Source of the DNA: Neonectria sp. B-13
Lineage: Eukaryota > Ascomycota > Sordariomycetes > Hypocreales > Nectriaceae
Length of the DNA stretch: 64,000 bases
Assembly (NCBI GenBank): GCA_002682825.1
Contig: NOKP01000013.1
Coordinates: 372,001 to 436,000, forward strand
Direction of reading: 5' to 3'
Part shown: in pieces, positions 1 to 10,553 of the stretch
Layout of the letters: the number at the start of each line of letters is the position of its first letter
Position numbering within the stretch: the stretch's first letter is position 1
Notes under the pieces: model-generated
Told to the model about the DNA's origin: nothing
Databases searched by the model: none
Seen by the model: only the letters and a program-made list of their open reading frames with translations
Translations under genes and position numbers: made by a program

Positions 1-107
1 AACTTTGCGCAGTCAAAGCCAGTAACGAAAAAAAAAACCTCCAGAGACGAAAAGGTTCGCGTATTGCATCTAGAAGGATAACTTCCGTAAAGGCAAAAAA
101 AGAACTT

Positions 108-204
108 GATAAGACTGGGACTTGAACCCAGGAGGATTGCTCCACCAGGAATAATGATTAAGGTGACCTTAACCTGGCGCCATAACCAACTCGGCCATCT
201 TACC
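108..204 (-). tRNA. tRNA-Leu(AAG) with a 16-nt intron
   Basis: The minus strand folds as a class II tRNA. The 7-bp acceptor stem pairs GGTAAGA with TCTTATC (one G-T wobble). The D arm reads GCCGAGTTGGTTATGGC, the anticodon stem is CCAGG/CCTGG, there is a long variable arm, and the T arm is CTGGG-TTCAAGT-CCCAG. The anticodon loop is TTAAGGT, giving anticodon AAG, which reads CTT (Leu). A 16-nt intron lies after position 37 (plus-strand 151-166). The intron contains CCTTAA, which can pair with the anticodon region TTAAGG, as is usual for nuclear tRNA introns. No CCA is encoded, as expected in eukaryotes. Confidence 0.93.
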
Positions 205-1336
205 AAAGGATCCTGAGGACCCGCTTGATGGATGGAGTGAAGCCCAAGTGGGTTATAAGGACCGGCGTGAGCCATTTTTCTGTCGTTCGGGCGTTTCTGA
301 CTGGATGGGAATTATTACTCTGAGATGAATATGTTTAGTTATGTCTAGACTATACTTTATGAGGTGTTGTTGACAAGACATACTTGTTGGTCCATGGTCA
401 GGCTGCGGTTTTTATTTATTTACACAATCTTCATCTGTGACATGTTCGTGAACCAAAGTTGCAATAACCTCCAACCGAAGTGTGACTTGAGTACGCAGAT
501 GTGTAAAGGCACACATAACCGGAAAGCATTTACATCATTCTTGAGACAGAAATGGCATCATTAAATGTGCAATGGGCAAAGGGGCAATAAGTAATCGTTG
601 GTAACGCCCATCCACCAACGCTCTAGGGTAAACTTCCGTTCAACAAGCGGATGGGGTTGGAATGTTGGTTGGTAGTCAATGCGCCAATTTCTTCCATTAT
701 GGTGAGAAGGAAGGAAGGCCCGTTTAAAAGAAAGTCAGATAGGCAAAACCCGAAGACACTGCCAAGCATCGTTGTGAAGCATCTCAAAGCACTCCTGTGT
801 CCAAGCCCGGGCCGTCTCAAGAACGTATCACGGTAACGCCCGGCAACAAGCGAGTTTGGCGACCCGGGACGATGACATCAAGCTCTCGGCACCGTCGGCA
901 TGGAAGCCTGTACCTACAGTAGTGCCGGTGCTAGAGGCGCTGGCTCCACAAGGGGCAACCCGCTGTAATCCCGCTGTAATCCCCCAGGAGAGACACGGCA
1001 ACAGGGCTCCCCTGAATCTCCCTCCGCCAGGACAAGCTGAGGACGCCACCCGAAGGCCGAAGATGCAAAACAACCGGAGGTCGCTGTAGGAATAGGCCGT
1101 TGTCGTAAAAAAGCCTCGTCTTGGTTGGTCCGTCCTCCACAAAACTCATCCTCCCCATCCCGACTCTCCCGCCTGTCTTTTCCTTCCCACCTTCTCTCTC
1201 TTTTCCTCGTCCTCATCCTTCTTCCTCTTCCCATCTCCTCGCCTCTTGTCCATCGGGTCGGTCAATTGCGCAAACGCCGGAAGTATCGGGAAGTGTAAAC
1301 AAACCACGGCGCACGACCATTCCTTCAACCACCACC
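205..1336. other. Intergenic region and 5' region of the next gene
   Basis: No supported gene. Short open frames here have no coding character. From about 1141 to 1330 the plus strand is strongly pyrimidine-rich (CT tracts), which fits the 5' UTR/core promoter of the gene starting at 1337. Confidence 0.6.
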
Positions 1337-2585
1337 ATGCACGCGTCCACGATCCTCGTCGCCCTGTCCGCTCTGGCTTCGGCCTCGGCCTCGACCCTCC
1401 GCTACCGCGCCGTCGAAGAGCTCGCGGCCGCCATTGGGAAGAAGGCCGTCGAGAAGAGGGCCGCCGAGGGACCTGCGCCGGTCATAGAGAAGAGGGCCGA
1501 CCAGACGGCCGCTTGGGTCCAAGTCGACGATGAGGGCCAGCCCGCCGCCACCAACACGCCTTCCATGACCGTCATCGACGGAATCACGTCCATCGAAAAC
1601 GGCGCGCCTCACGACCTCACGGCCACCGTCTACACCATAACCTCCCACGCCAAGGTCACCACCAGCACTGGCGACCCTCCCAACCCGTCTGCCACGGGCA
1701 AGCACGGCCAGGGTGCTTTCGCCCGCTGCCACAACATGGACGGCGACCACGCGCCCTTCTGCGACCCGTCCGCCAACAGCACCTTGTTCGTCGGCTCGAC
1801 CTACTACGGTAAGTGAAGAACCACGGAAACCACAATACCTGGTCTCCAATTGCCTCGAGGATCCTTTGGGCTAACTCCGTGTGCGTTACCTAGTCACCTG
1901 GGACCCCGACTACTTCAACAAGACCAAGGATAACACCACCGCCACCGAGATCGTCGTCCGCCTCGACTACCTCAACCAGACGAGCGGCGAGTTGAAGGAG
2001 CTCCACAAGCTGGACCGCGTCCCCGCCGACTGGGGCTTCTCGCCCTTGAAAGTCGAGTCCAAATACCTCAAGGGCTACGGCGACCACAACATCACCCTCA
2101 CCCTTTACAGCAACGCCAACGGCAGCGCCATGAAGACCAAGTCCACCGCCATGTGGGTGCAGCTCTCCAAGCATCAGCTCCCCAAGAACGAGGACACGCC
2201 CCCAATCAACGGCGACACCCTGACCATCGCCCTGCCCACCGTCTTCGGCGCCCTCGTCCTGCTCATCGTCGGCGTGTGCCTGTGGAACCGCAAGACCCGC
2301 CGCATCTCTCTCGGTAACATCATGAGCCGCAAGGGCCGCGGCTACACCGGCCGCAAGCAGCGCCGCCTGTTTAGCCGCAAGGACAACGGCATCCAACTCG
2401 ATACCCGCGCCGCGCCCCTGTCCCCCGAGTACCGCGATGCCCCCGCCCGTCCTCGCCGTGACAGCGACGCCCTCGACAGCCTGGCCAACAGCCCTGTCGA
2501 CCCCACGTTCCAGCAACAGGGCACCGCCGGCGGTCGCAACGCCTTCCGGGACGAGCTTCAGCGACAGGATCGGGAGCGGTTCTAG
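1337..2585 (+). CDS. Secreted single-pass membrane protein (fungal family, possibly DUF7137-like)
   Basis: Two exons, 1337-1808 and 1894-2585, separated by an 85-nt GTAAGT...TAG intron with branch CTAAC; 387 aa. I chose the ATG at 1337 because it opens a clear signal peptide (residues 1-19, MHASTILVALSALASASAS); the open frame extends upstream only into pyrimidine-rich UTR. A dibasic-rich segment with two EKRA sites (about residues 33-50) follows, then an extracellular domain with N-glycosylation sequons (NST, NKT, NTT, NQT, NIT). A transmembrane helix lies at about 268-289 (TLTIALPTVFGALVLLIVGV). It is followed by a strongly basic juxtamembrane stretch and a disordered Pro/Arg/Asp cytosolic tail. 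The topology suggests a type I surface protein whose N-terminal part may be trimmed by a Kex2-type protease. The family name is from memory and tentative; the function is unknown. It converges with the JmjC gene. Confidence 0.85.
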
Positions 2586-3119
2586 AGTATATGAGGAGGA
2601 AGGAAGAAACTGGCTGGATCTGGAGGATAAAAGCTCGAACGTCACTTTCACATGACACAAATTTGGTAATGCCGGGAGCAACTGTCAGCCGCTAGTTGGA
2701 ATAATGATCGACATGATGCATGATGTGAAAAAATACGAATCATTCACCAAGTATTCGCTTTGCACACATGACGAGAAAACTCCGTGTTGAGGTGTCATGA
2801 GGCTCGAATAATAAGAGTACAACATTACGTGATTACGTGTTGGAAAACTGCTCAAGTGCCATCGTTGATAGGGAAGAAAATCCCATCCTCAACCTGTTTT
2901 AGTTTCAATGCGCTAGGGGAGGCTGGATTTGAGCAGCCCCATTTGAAAGACGAAGAAGAGCACAGATCAAAACCCAATCATATCATATCTGATTTGCCGA
3001 TAGATGAAGTACGCCGTGCGTGTTGGGTATCTCGAAGCCCTAGACCACCCTTGCCGCTCAAAAGAAACACCACCGTAACGTGAAAATAGCAACTCCAGAC
3101 CGATCCAGTGCGCCGACGT
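2586..3119. other. Convergent intergenic spacer
   Basis: This lies between the 3' ends of two converging genes and should hold both 3' UTRs. No gene or repeat seen. Confidence 0.6.
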
Positions 3120-4670
3120 CTATCCCTTGGTCCTTTTAATACACCGATTATCCTCATCCTCGCCGCCTAGACTCCGTTTCGCTGGCTCAGGCATTTCCGT
3201 CTCAGACATTACTACGTAGCCGGCACACAAGTTCAGTTGTGACTCGCCCTCTCTGAGCGGTCTCAGGAGATCAGCTGGAATCGCTGTGACGAGCTGGCAG
3301 CTAGCCTGACATGGCTGGTACGTATCGGTGGTCCAGCTTTCGTCGGCATAGTTTTTGGCCTCTGCAATCGTGTATCCCGTGCTAAAACCCTCGTGGTATG
3401 CGTCGGGCAAGATGACGATGGTTTCGCCTGGGCGCTGGTCGACGATGCGGAAGGGAATACCGAGCTTCTCGAGCTTCTGAGGGAAGAAGAACTCGGCACG
3501 GTGGCGCATGAACTGAGAGCACCTATTCTGTCGTCCAAGGGCTTCCTCAGCAACGTCGATCGAGGTAGAAGGAACCACAATCCAAATCTTGCGGCCTTTA
3601 TACAGGTGGTTGAGCGAGACCAGACGAAAATCCTCTGCATGAATCTGGAAACTGGCACCAAAGTGGGGGCCAGATTCATACACATAGGGCGTGTGGATTC
3701 CTGGAATAAGTGCTCTGGTTCGATCCAACTTGTCGCCTTTCAGTGGATGGATTGGACTCCGCTGCGGTACGCCGGCGGCAAGGCGCTGATCCGGGGTCCA
3801 TGCGGGGACATCGACTCTGTAGCGAACGTTGCGAATCTGTTTGCGATTGTTCTTGCGATACATTTTGCGCAGATCGTCGACTGCCTTGATAGCACTGGCC
3901 GTGAACTCCGGCCCGGGAACAGAGGAGGCAAATGTGCCCTCGGATGGAACGGTATCAACGCGCCAGAAACAGTTTTTCTTGATCTGATGAGGACGGTATG
4001 CGTTTGCCTCAACTTTTTGAGAATTTTTGTCGGGGAGGGGCTCCTGGAGCTCAAGTGGCAGGATGATTTTGAAGCAGCCGTCATTGTCGGCGCCTTGGCG
4101 TCGAGCGAAGGCAAGCAAGGCAGGGAAGTCGTTCCATTGGTCGACAGTGGGCTTGAGGCGCATTATCTTGTGGCCGTCGGTGTCGTCGTAGTCATGTTGG
4201 ATGGAAAACTGGGTAGGTTCCTCATCGACGAGAAACTGGCTGGAGTCGAGATCGCTCAGGGCAGAGCTCCCGCCCCAGCTTATGGGTGAGCCGGGAGCAT
4301 CGGGGAGGGGCAATTGTTCATTTGGGAGATAAGGCTGAGGTGTGACGTTATCTGATGGGGGGAGGTTTTGGTCCGGGGATTGAAGATCCGGGGCATCTGT
4401 GGCATCTGTGGCATCTGTGGCATTTGTGGCTGGTGTTGATCCGACTTGGAGGTGCAAGCTGGCAGGGATAGGGACAAGACCCTGGTCGGTTGGCTGGGAC
4501 GGGTGAGCGACAGTGGCGGGATCGGGACCGGCATGGGCCTGAAGCGCAACAGCGGGCTCGTGAGGGTGAGGGTGAGGGTGAGGGCGAGGGAGAGGATGAG
4601 GCGAAGGCGAAGGAGGTAGCGTCGCGGGCTCAAGGGGCGCCAGGTCAAGCGACGCCGGCCGCGACTCCAT
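3120..4670 (-). CDS. JmjN/JmjC-domain protein (putative histone demethylase-like)
   Basis: Single exon, 516 aa. Residues 1-135 are low complexity, with a Pro-His run and a repeated Ala-Thr-Asp motif. A JmjN-like segment lies at about 172-208 (KPTVDQWNDFPALLAFARR). The JmjC domain spans about 325-441. Its Fe(II) triad is visible as H344 and E346 (HAED) plus H426 (PDAYHEGF). K361 in GRKIWIVVP sits where the 2-oxoglutarate-binding Lys of KDM4 enzymes lies, and N354 also matches. By family knowledge this is an Fe/2-oxoglutarate dioxygenase that may demethylate histone lysines in the nucleus. It lacks the PHD, Tudor and classical zinc regions of larger KDM4/KDM5 proteins, although cysteines 454 and 458 follow the JmjC fold. 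The substrate cannot be read from sequence. The start is the first in-frame ATG, with GC-rich UTR upstream. Confidence 0.88.
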   Translation of the reverse strand: MESRPASLDLAPLEPATLPPSPSPHPLPRPHPHPHPHEPAVALQAHAGPDPATVAHPSQPTDQGLVPIPASLHLQVGSTPATNATDATDATDAPDLQSPDQNLPPSDNVTPQPYLPNEQLPLPDAPGSPISWGGSSALSDLDSSQFLVDEEPTQFSIQHDYDDTDGHKIMRLKPTVDQWNDFPALLAFARRQGADNDGCFKIILPLELQEPLPDKNSQKVEANAYRPHQIKKNCFWRVDTVPSEGTFASSVPGPEFTASAIKAVDDLRKMYRKNNRKQIRNVRYRVDVPAWTPDQRLAAGVPQRSPIHPLKGDKLDRTRALIPGIHTPYVYESGPHFGASFQIHAEDFRLVSLNHLYKGRKIWIVVPSTSIDVAEEALGRQNRCSQFMRHRAEFFFPQKLEKLGIPFRIVDQRPGETIVILPDAYHEGFSTGYTIAEAKNYADESWTTDTYQPCQASCQLVTAIPADLLRPLREGESQLNLCAGYVVMSETEMPEPAKRSLGGEDEDNRCIKRTKG

Positions 4671-5656
4671 TGAAGCTGGAAGGGCCTCTGGGACCCTGTT
4701 GCGACAGGTCAGCGCCGGCGGGGATTGTTGGAAGACGACCGCGGCGCATGCGATGCGAACTGCGCAGTGGCGGATTTGCGCAGATTCGGTCGGCGAAGGT
4801 CAGGTGGCGACTGCGACTGACAGCGAGGAAGACAGCACCGGACGACTTCGAGCTCGATTAATTGGTGTTGGCGGTAGAGGGAAAAGGGCGAGACTCTGGC
4901 AGACTCTGGGAGGAAGCAGAGCGGTATGGAGAAGACGACGGAACGTTCAAGGCGACAGGACGGACGAGTCTTAAAGAGCAGATGTGGGTGTTGGAGAGGA
5001 TTGAACGAGGCTGAGAAGCGAGGCGCTAGGAGACAGTGGCAAGCAGCAAGCCACCTCGCAGGCAAGTCAGGTCGAGTGAGGTAAGGTTTCCTTCCTAGGT
5101 TCTTGCTTGATCGGAGGGGTCCCGTTTGGCCACTGGCAAGACACGCAGGCTCGGGTTGCGCAGGTGGGTTGGTGGGGTGAGGTGAGGTGAGGTCTACTTA
5201 CTACTAGTAGTAGTTACTTAGAAGTGAGGGGTACGTACTCCGTACCTTCCTTCCCGCCCCTTCCATCCGTCATCGGACAGGACCGTCACTGCGGTTCGTG
5301 ACTGCTCGGGTTGCGCCTAGCGCCAGCAGTGGGAGGCAAACATGAACGGAAAGAACGAGTTGACAGGCTGCTACCCGCGCAAACTGCAGACCACAGGCTG
5401 CAGGCCTGCAGGGGATTTCCCCACCCAAGTGGAGGCGTTGTCGTCCTCGTAAAGTCGAGCTATCACTTCTAAAGTTCTGGCTGGGATCATGACCCAACGG
5501 ATGAGCAAAAAGTCGAGCGAAAGCGAAGAGATAGTATAGTACAGTGATTCGAGACAGTGGAGGCTGAGACCAGTGACCAGCCGCCGAGAAAAAGGGACGT
5601 CGCCAAAACCAATCCATGCATAGAGGCCCAGATCGGCATTGGGCGAGCCATCACCT
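4671..5656. other. 5' region of the JmjC gene
   Basis: No gene supported. It contains short repeats near 5170-5220 (GGTGAGGTGAGGTGAGG, then the palindrome TACTACTAGTAGTA) and probably carries the JmjC promoter. Confidence 0.5.
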
Positions 5657-6913
5657 CTAAGACCATGAGAGTAAACTCGAAGGCGATGATGGTTCATCCA
5701 TCGGGATCTGAGACAGATGCTTCTCAATTTCAGAGCTCCATCCCCCCGCTTTCTTGCCCAAAGCACGAAACTCCGCCGTATTCAGCAAGCGGCCTTGTCG
5801 CTTGATCGCGCGGTGTTTCAATAAACAGTCGATGGCCTTCTTAACCTTGCGACGGGACCGCCCATCTTCGTAATGAGTCTCTTCGTCACGAGTCGACCGC
5901 TTCCGGCATAGCTGAATTTCACGAAAAATCCTGTCCACTTGGGTGTAGCAATTGTCGTCTTTCTCGAACAGCTTCTCAGCCAACTCTGTTTGCCAGGCGG
6001 TCTCGTCATAACCGTGGCTGGCCGTTATTCCACAAAGACGGCATACCACTTGGGGTAGAAGACCTTGGATCTCTAGATCATCAACCCAACTTATATCTTC
6101 GCTCAAAGAAGTCGACAACGACCCTAGGTAGCCAATATCATCCATGGTCGATTTGTGAGCCGTTTGGGCCTTGTCCCGGACGTCGGCGTGAGTCCAAGTT
6201 CCATTGCTAGCTGCTGTTTTGCAGAACTCAATCTGCACCTCTTCAAGAAACTCGACCCAGTCTGAAGACAGACCAGGGCAATTCATAAGAGACGACTGAA
6301 GACGCAACAGCTCTGAGAAAGTGAATGGTACCTGCACCACGGGAAGCATGTCCTCGTCAAGCTTGATCTGCCCGTTCTCGCAGATATTCAAGTGACCTAA
6401 GCTGACCAATGCGTTCAAGCGTTCAAGCAGCTTGGAGCTGGAGGGAAGCATGTCAAGCTCAGAGACTGAAGATGGAGGTGTCTTCGGCTGAACGGACTCG
6501 ACGTTGATGTGGTTAGTATTTTCAGCATCTTCAGCATCGTCGTCATCCTCAGCATCGACCATATCTTCAGTCTCGTCCATATTTGCGGTTTCGACAGCAT
6601 CGCCGTTGCTGTTGGTATCTTCAGCATCGACCATATCCTCAGTATCATCCATATCCTCAGTATCGTCCATATCTTCAGTATCTTCGGCATAGCCATTCTC
6701 GTCAATGTCGTCAACGTCACCAACATCCTCATCGTAGTCGATGTCCTTTGGATTATCGCATTTGCCAGCCTCGCCGTCTTGATCAAGCTCATCTATGCCA
6801 TCGAAGTACAGGTCGATGTCATACGACACAACCGAGCTAGAGGCCGCTCGGGATGGGGTGCTCCGACGGGAAGAGGGGGACATGAAAACCGCGGGCTTCT
6901 CGATGCAATCCAT
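5657..6913 (-). CDS. Acidic-repeat protein of unknown function
   Basis: Single exon, 418 aa, starting at the ATG at 6913. I do not recognise the family. Residues about 33-140 form a highly acidic tract built from variants of the unit EDMDDTED, interspersed with VDAED. This tract corresponds to an imperfect minisatellite at about 6510-6720. The rest is mixed and probably folded. It includes a Leu-rich segment (about 155-215) and a Cys-containing segment (VVCRLCGITASHGYDETAW). Near the C-terminus there is a basic region (RSRRKVKKAIDCLLKHRAIK) that could bind nucleic acid or act as a nuclear localisation signal. The acid-plus-basic architecture hints at a nuclear or chromatin role, but that is inference only. 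It is divergent from the glycosyltransferase gene, with 1.3 kb between them. Confidence 0.72.
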   Translation of the reverse strand: MDCIEKPAVFMSPSSRRSTPSRAASSSVVSYDIDLYFDGIDELDQDGEAGKCDNPKDIDYDEDVGDVDDIDENGYAEDTEDMDDTEDMDDTEDMVDAEDTNSNGDAVETANMDETEDMVDAEDDDDAEDAENTNHINVESVQPKTPPSSVSELDMLPSSSKLLERLNALVSLGHLNICENGQIKLDEDMLPVVQVPFTFSELLRLQSSLMNCPGLSSDWVEFLEEVQIEFCKTAASNGTWTHADVRDKAQTAHKSTMDDIGYLGSLSTSLSEDISWVDDLEIQGLLPQVVCRLCGITASHGYDETAWQTELAEKLFEKDDNCYTQVDRIFREIQLCRKRSTRDEETHYEDGRSRRKVKKAIDCLLKHRAIKRQGRLLNTAEFRALGKKAGGWSSEIEKHLSQIPMDEPSSPSSLLSWS

Positions 6914-8237
6914 GACAGTTGTAACAGAGTTCTGCGTAGGTTTGACCCTTTGACCGTCTTTTGTTTGTTCTTCTGATGGATACGGGAGTGATGCTCTAGC
7001 TTTCGAAGGCGAGAAGTGCGATGTTAATTGACTCTGCAGATGTATCGTTAAAAGAACGAGAACTCAGCTTGCCGAAGGACACTGTTTTATTGACCTACTG
7101 AGGCTCGTTGGAATTGTTGAAGGAGGCAGAGAGACTGACTATTCGAGGGAGGTGGATGGAAGAAAGAGATGAAGGTGTGAGAAGAGGAGGTAAAAGTGCG
7201 AGAAGATTGAAAAGAGAGGGAGATGTGAGACGGGAGCTATGATCTAGGCAGCCACAGTGATTCACTGAGCGTATTATACTGCAGTTAAACCACCACTCTC
7301 AGTCTCATCGAACATTTTCTTAATGTCCAGCATCCTTGGATGCAACCCATGACACTCGGAAGCTCAACACGCCTCAGACATTTATGTCACCGCATTAAGC
7401 TTACGAAAGCACTACATCGTGGCGGTAGTTCCCTGAGGCTTTATCAATAATTATTAAGCGTTTACGTGAACTCCTTTCATCATGGTGAAGTCAATCTATG
7501 GCGGAGGATGTAGGGTTCATGGTTTCTAAGTGATGAACACCGATGAGAGTATTGTGCTCCCGGATTTCAATTGCGTCCCAGTATAAGCAACCGCCATCCC
7601 TAAACTTATAACATCTTTTCCTGACTATGTAGGCAACTGGATTCCAACTTTGTGATTGTGCTTGAAGCGAATAAGACGCACCCCTGGAACAGAACCCGGC
7701 CGATCCCGCACGGCCAGAGCTAGCAAAAGTGGATTCTGATCGTGCGAACGGGATTCATTCTGGAACACCGTCTTGGTGTTCTGGAAGCCCTGAAAAGCTT
7801 ATATTCCGCTTAGACGATCCCGATGGAGTTAACAGCTAGACCAGGTGTAACTACAGAGCCAAGCACCTGGCTCCTTCTAGGTACAGATCTGCTCAACGAC
7901 ACCACAACCTGGGGTAGTCCAACTCGGCATCTCAAGTTTTGAAGCGGCATTCTGACAACCAAAGCCGTATTGCCGTACTCCCGCTACCTGTTGGGTTGGT
8001 TCAACACAGTATCTGAATCCTCCCGTAATATTCTCGCATGGCGACCCGTAGAATCAGGCCACATCGGGATTCAGCCCTACAAGCCAGCTCCCCAATTCCG
8101 ATGATAGGCTGTGCTATAAAGAATAACATCGCCGTCTTCGGTCGCATGAGGTTCGTTGCTTGATTGCTTGATTGATTGATTGATTAGATCCTTGGGGGAT
8201 CAATCGCATTAATTGGCTTTCCTCGCTTCACAACTCA
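6914..8237. other. Divergent intergenic region, moderate GC
   Basis: No gene recognised on either strand. GC is lower than in the flanking genes. A short tetranucleotide run (TTGA about 5 times, with one GCTT unit) lies at 8157-8187, just upstream of the glycosyltransferase start. It probably contains the promoters of both flanking genes. Confidence 0.5.
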
Positions 8238-9945
8238 ATGGCTGATCTCGATCCCGAAGCGCCCCGGAGGATCCTCCTCCTGGCCACGACGGGTGGCTTC
8301 ACCCACGCCGGTATATACATCTCCTCCTCCTCTTCAAGAACAACCCCGCGAGAACTAACACGCCGCGCCAACAGCCCCCGTACTCGAAATCGGCGCCGTC
8401 CTCGCCGCCCGCGGCCATGAGATCCAGTTCGCGACCAACGAAGGACAGGAATCCTGGGTTGACGGCTATCCCTTCGTCAGCGTGGTGCACACCGTCGGCC
8501 CCGCGGCGCCCGAGGACGAGATGGACGCGCACTACGAACGCATGCGCGTGTGGACGGCGGCGCAGGGCTTCGGCACCTTCATGCAGTCCAAGTATCTCTT
8601 CGACCGCTTCTGGCCCGACGCCTACCGCAAGCTCCGGGCGCTGTGCTCCGACCCGGCCACGGCGCCGCACTTCATCGTCGCCGACTTCTTTGCCGAAGCC
8701 GCCGCCCGCGACATGCTCCACCAGTTCGGCATCCAGGTCGCCATCGTGTGGCCGCAGATGCCCGTCGTCATGGCCCCCGCGTCCTACCATCCCGGCCAGC
8801 CGGGCTTCCAGCTCGAGATGACCCTCACCTCCGAGCACGCGTCGCTGGCCTCGCGCTTCCGCAACGAGCTCGTCATGGTCCGCGCCCTGCCCTCGCTGCT
8901 GCGCTTCATCGGCTGGACCAAGCGCAGACGCAGAGAGGCCGGCGTCAACTACTCGCTGCCTGTCCACACAAAGCCTAACTATCTTGTGCTTGTCAACTCC
9001 TTCTTCGGGTTGGAGGTCCCTAAAGATCTCCCGCCATTGATCGCCGCCGTGGGCCCTATCCTCGGCGACACATATCCGCCTCTCGACGATGGCCTGGAGA
9101 AGTTCCTCGAGACGCACGACAGGACCATCTACGTCTCCCTCGGCACGCACCTCTGTCTGCCCTCCGACCAGTTGGAGGTGGTCTTCCTCGGCCTCGTCCA
9201 AGCCCTGGACGCCGGCCACATCAACGGCGTCATCTGGGCTATACCGCGCAAGCCTAGAGCCAACTTTGACCTCACCAAGACGCATACCCGCGCCGACGGC
9301 TCGATAATCTCCGTCGCCGACGTCCTCGCGGACAAGCACCCGGACTTCCGCCTCCCCGTCTTCGCTCCGCAGCGTGCGGTCCTCGCCCATGCCCACACGG
9401 CCCTCTTCCTCACCCATGGCGGCGGATCCAGCGCCAACGAGGCCGTCTTCCACGGCGTGCCCGTCCTGGTCATCGGCTACTTCTTTGACCAGCTGTGCAA
9501 CAGCGCCCGCCTCATCCAGGCCGGCGTTGGCTTGTCCCTCGACAAGTCACACCTAGCATCAGACCCCATCACTGAGTCCATCGGTCGGATCTGCTCCGAC
9601 GCCGACGGCAGCATCGCCCGCAACGTGCGCCGTTTGCAGCGCATCGCCACCATCGCGTCCAAGAGAAAGGAGTTGGCCGCCGATCTCATCGAGGAGGTCA
9701 TGATCGACCAGGAACTGCGGTTCCAAGACGGGCTCGAGCGAACCCCGATGCACCTCCAGACCGCCGACATGCGCATGCCGCTGTGGAAGTCCCGGAACTG
9801 GGATATGTGGCTCGTCGTGGCAGTTGGTGGCATGGCGAGTTGGTGGATGGCGAGGGAAGGCTGGAAACGGTGGCCAAGGCTTCTAGGACACTCGGTCGGC
9901 ATTATCAAGGACTATGGCCAAGTCCTGCTTCAGAAGCGTCTTTAA
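8238..9945 (+). CDS. GT1-family UDP-glycosyltransferase
   Basis: Two exons, 8238-8310 and 8375-9945, with a 64-nt intron (GTATAT...CAACAG, branch CTAAC); 547 aa. The N-terminus forms the first Rossmann strand of GT-B enzymes (RRILLLATTGGFTHA, then APVLEIGAVLAARGHEIQFAT). The C-terminal nucleotide-sugar site is at about residues 371-405: LTHGGGSSANEAVFHGVPVL followed by DQ. This matches the HGG-x-GT-x-E-x-P-x-DQ pattern of UDP-glycosyltransferases. The family transfers sugar from a UDP donor to small lipophilic acceptors; the acceptor here is unknown. A hydrophobic segment at about 500-517 (WDMWLVVAVGGMASWWMA) suggests C-terminal membrane attachment, as in animal and some fungal UGTs. The very GC-rich coding strand creates a long antisense open frame that I reject. 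Its neighbours do not form a biosynthetic cluster. Confidence 0.9.
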
Positions 9946-10553
9946 CGTGCCACAGACGACTCCTCGGGGTGGAATCAATCGTCTCTCACTCTCAGCTGTA
10001 CAACACGTATCTTAAGTTCATATCTAACTCACTCGGGCTTCTCTTACAAGAGACATGTTCCCATAGTAAACTGAGACATTGTCTCATTTCTTATCTCTTT
10101 CTATACGTCTATCATCGTTTCGACACTGCTTCACTCGACATGAGTGAAAGTAACATCTTTCCTCGCTACTCACAATGCACAATAGACTGCATGAAACCTC
10201 CCTTGCCCACTGCCGGGCATATAAAGCATGCTACTCCCTAAACGTATCATCAGACCCATCCATACAGCAACACAATAATGTCCAACGCCACGTCATGTGT
10301 AGCATTACCCAACAATGTAGTGCCCTTCTCCCTGTCCACAGACCCATTCGCCCAAATGCTGATTAACAGCTCCCGGCCTTGCCCGAGAAAATCCAAACAA
10401 GAGAAGCCTAAGAACAGAGGCTTGTTTCATGCCGAGGAAACTCTGCGCCTAGTGGGTATCAAAGGTAGTCGTTCCCTAACGCGAAATGCAAAGGCTGTCG
10501 GTAGAACATAAAGATCGATAGACTCCTTTAACTTCAACTCATGGAATTCCAAG
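9946..10553. other. Convergent intergenic spacer
   Basis: 3' UTR territory between the glycosyltransferase and SPA2. AT-richer than the genes; no feature seen. Confidence 0.6.

Noticed and set aside
1890..2681. 263-codon antisense frame opposite the membrane protein gene
   Set aside because: Val/Ala/Gly-rich shadow; the plus strand has signal peptide, sequons and TM helix.
4560..4595. GGGTGA hexamers considered as interstitial telomeric repeat
   Set aside because: They differ from the fungal TTAGGG unit and are in frame inside the JmjC coding sequence, encoding Pro-His.
8157..8187. TTGA repeats considered as a regulatory array or telomere-like sequence
   Set aside because: Only a short tetranucleotide microsatellite; no spacing or palindromic structure.
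8299..9453. 384-codon open frame antisense to the glycosyltransferase
   Set aside because: It mirrors the GC-biased third positions of the real gene, has runs of Gly/Val/Glu/Arg without domain features, and overlaps a well-supported enzyme.
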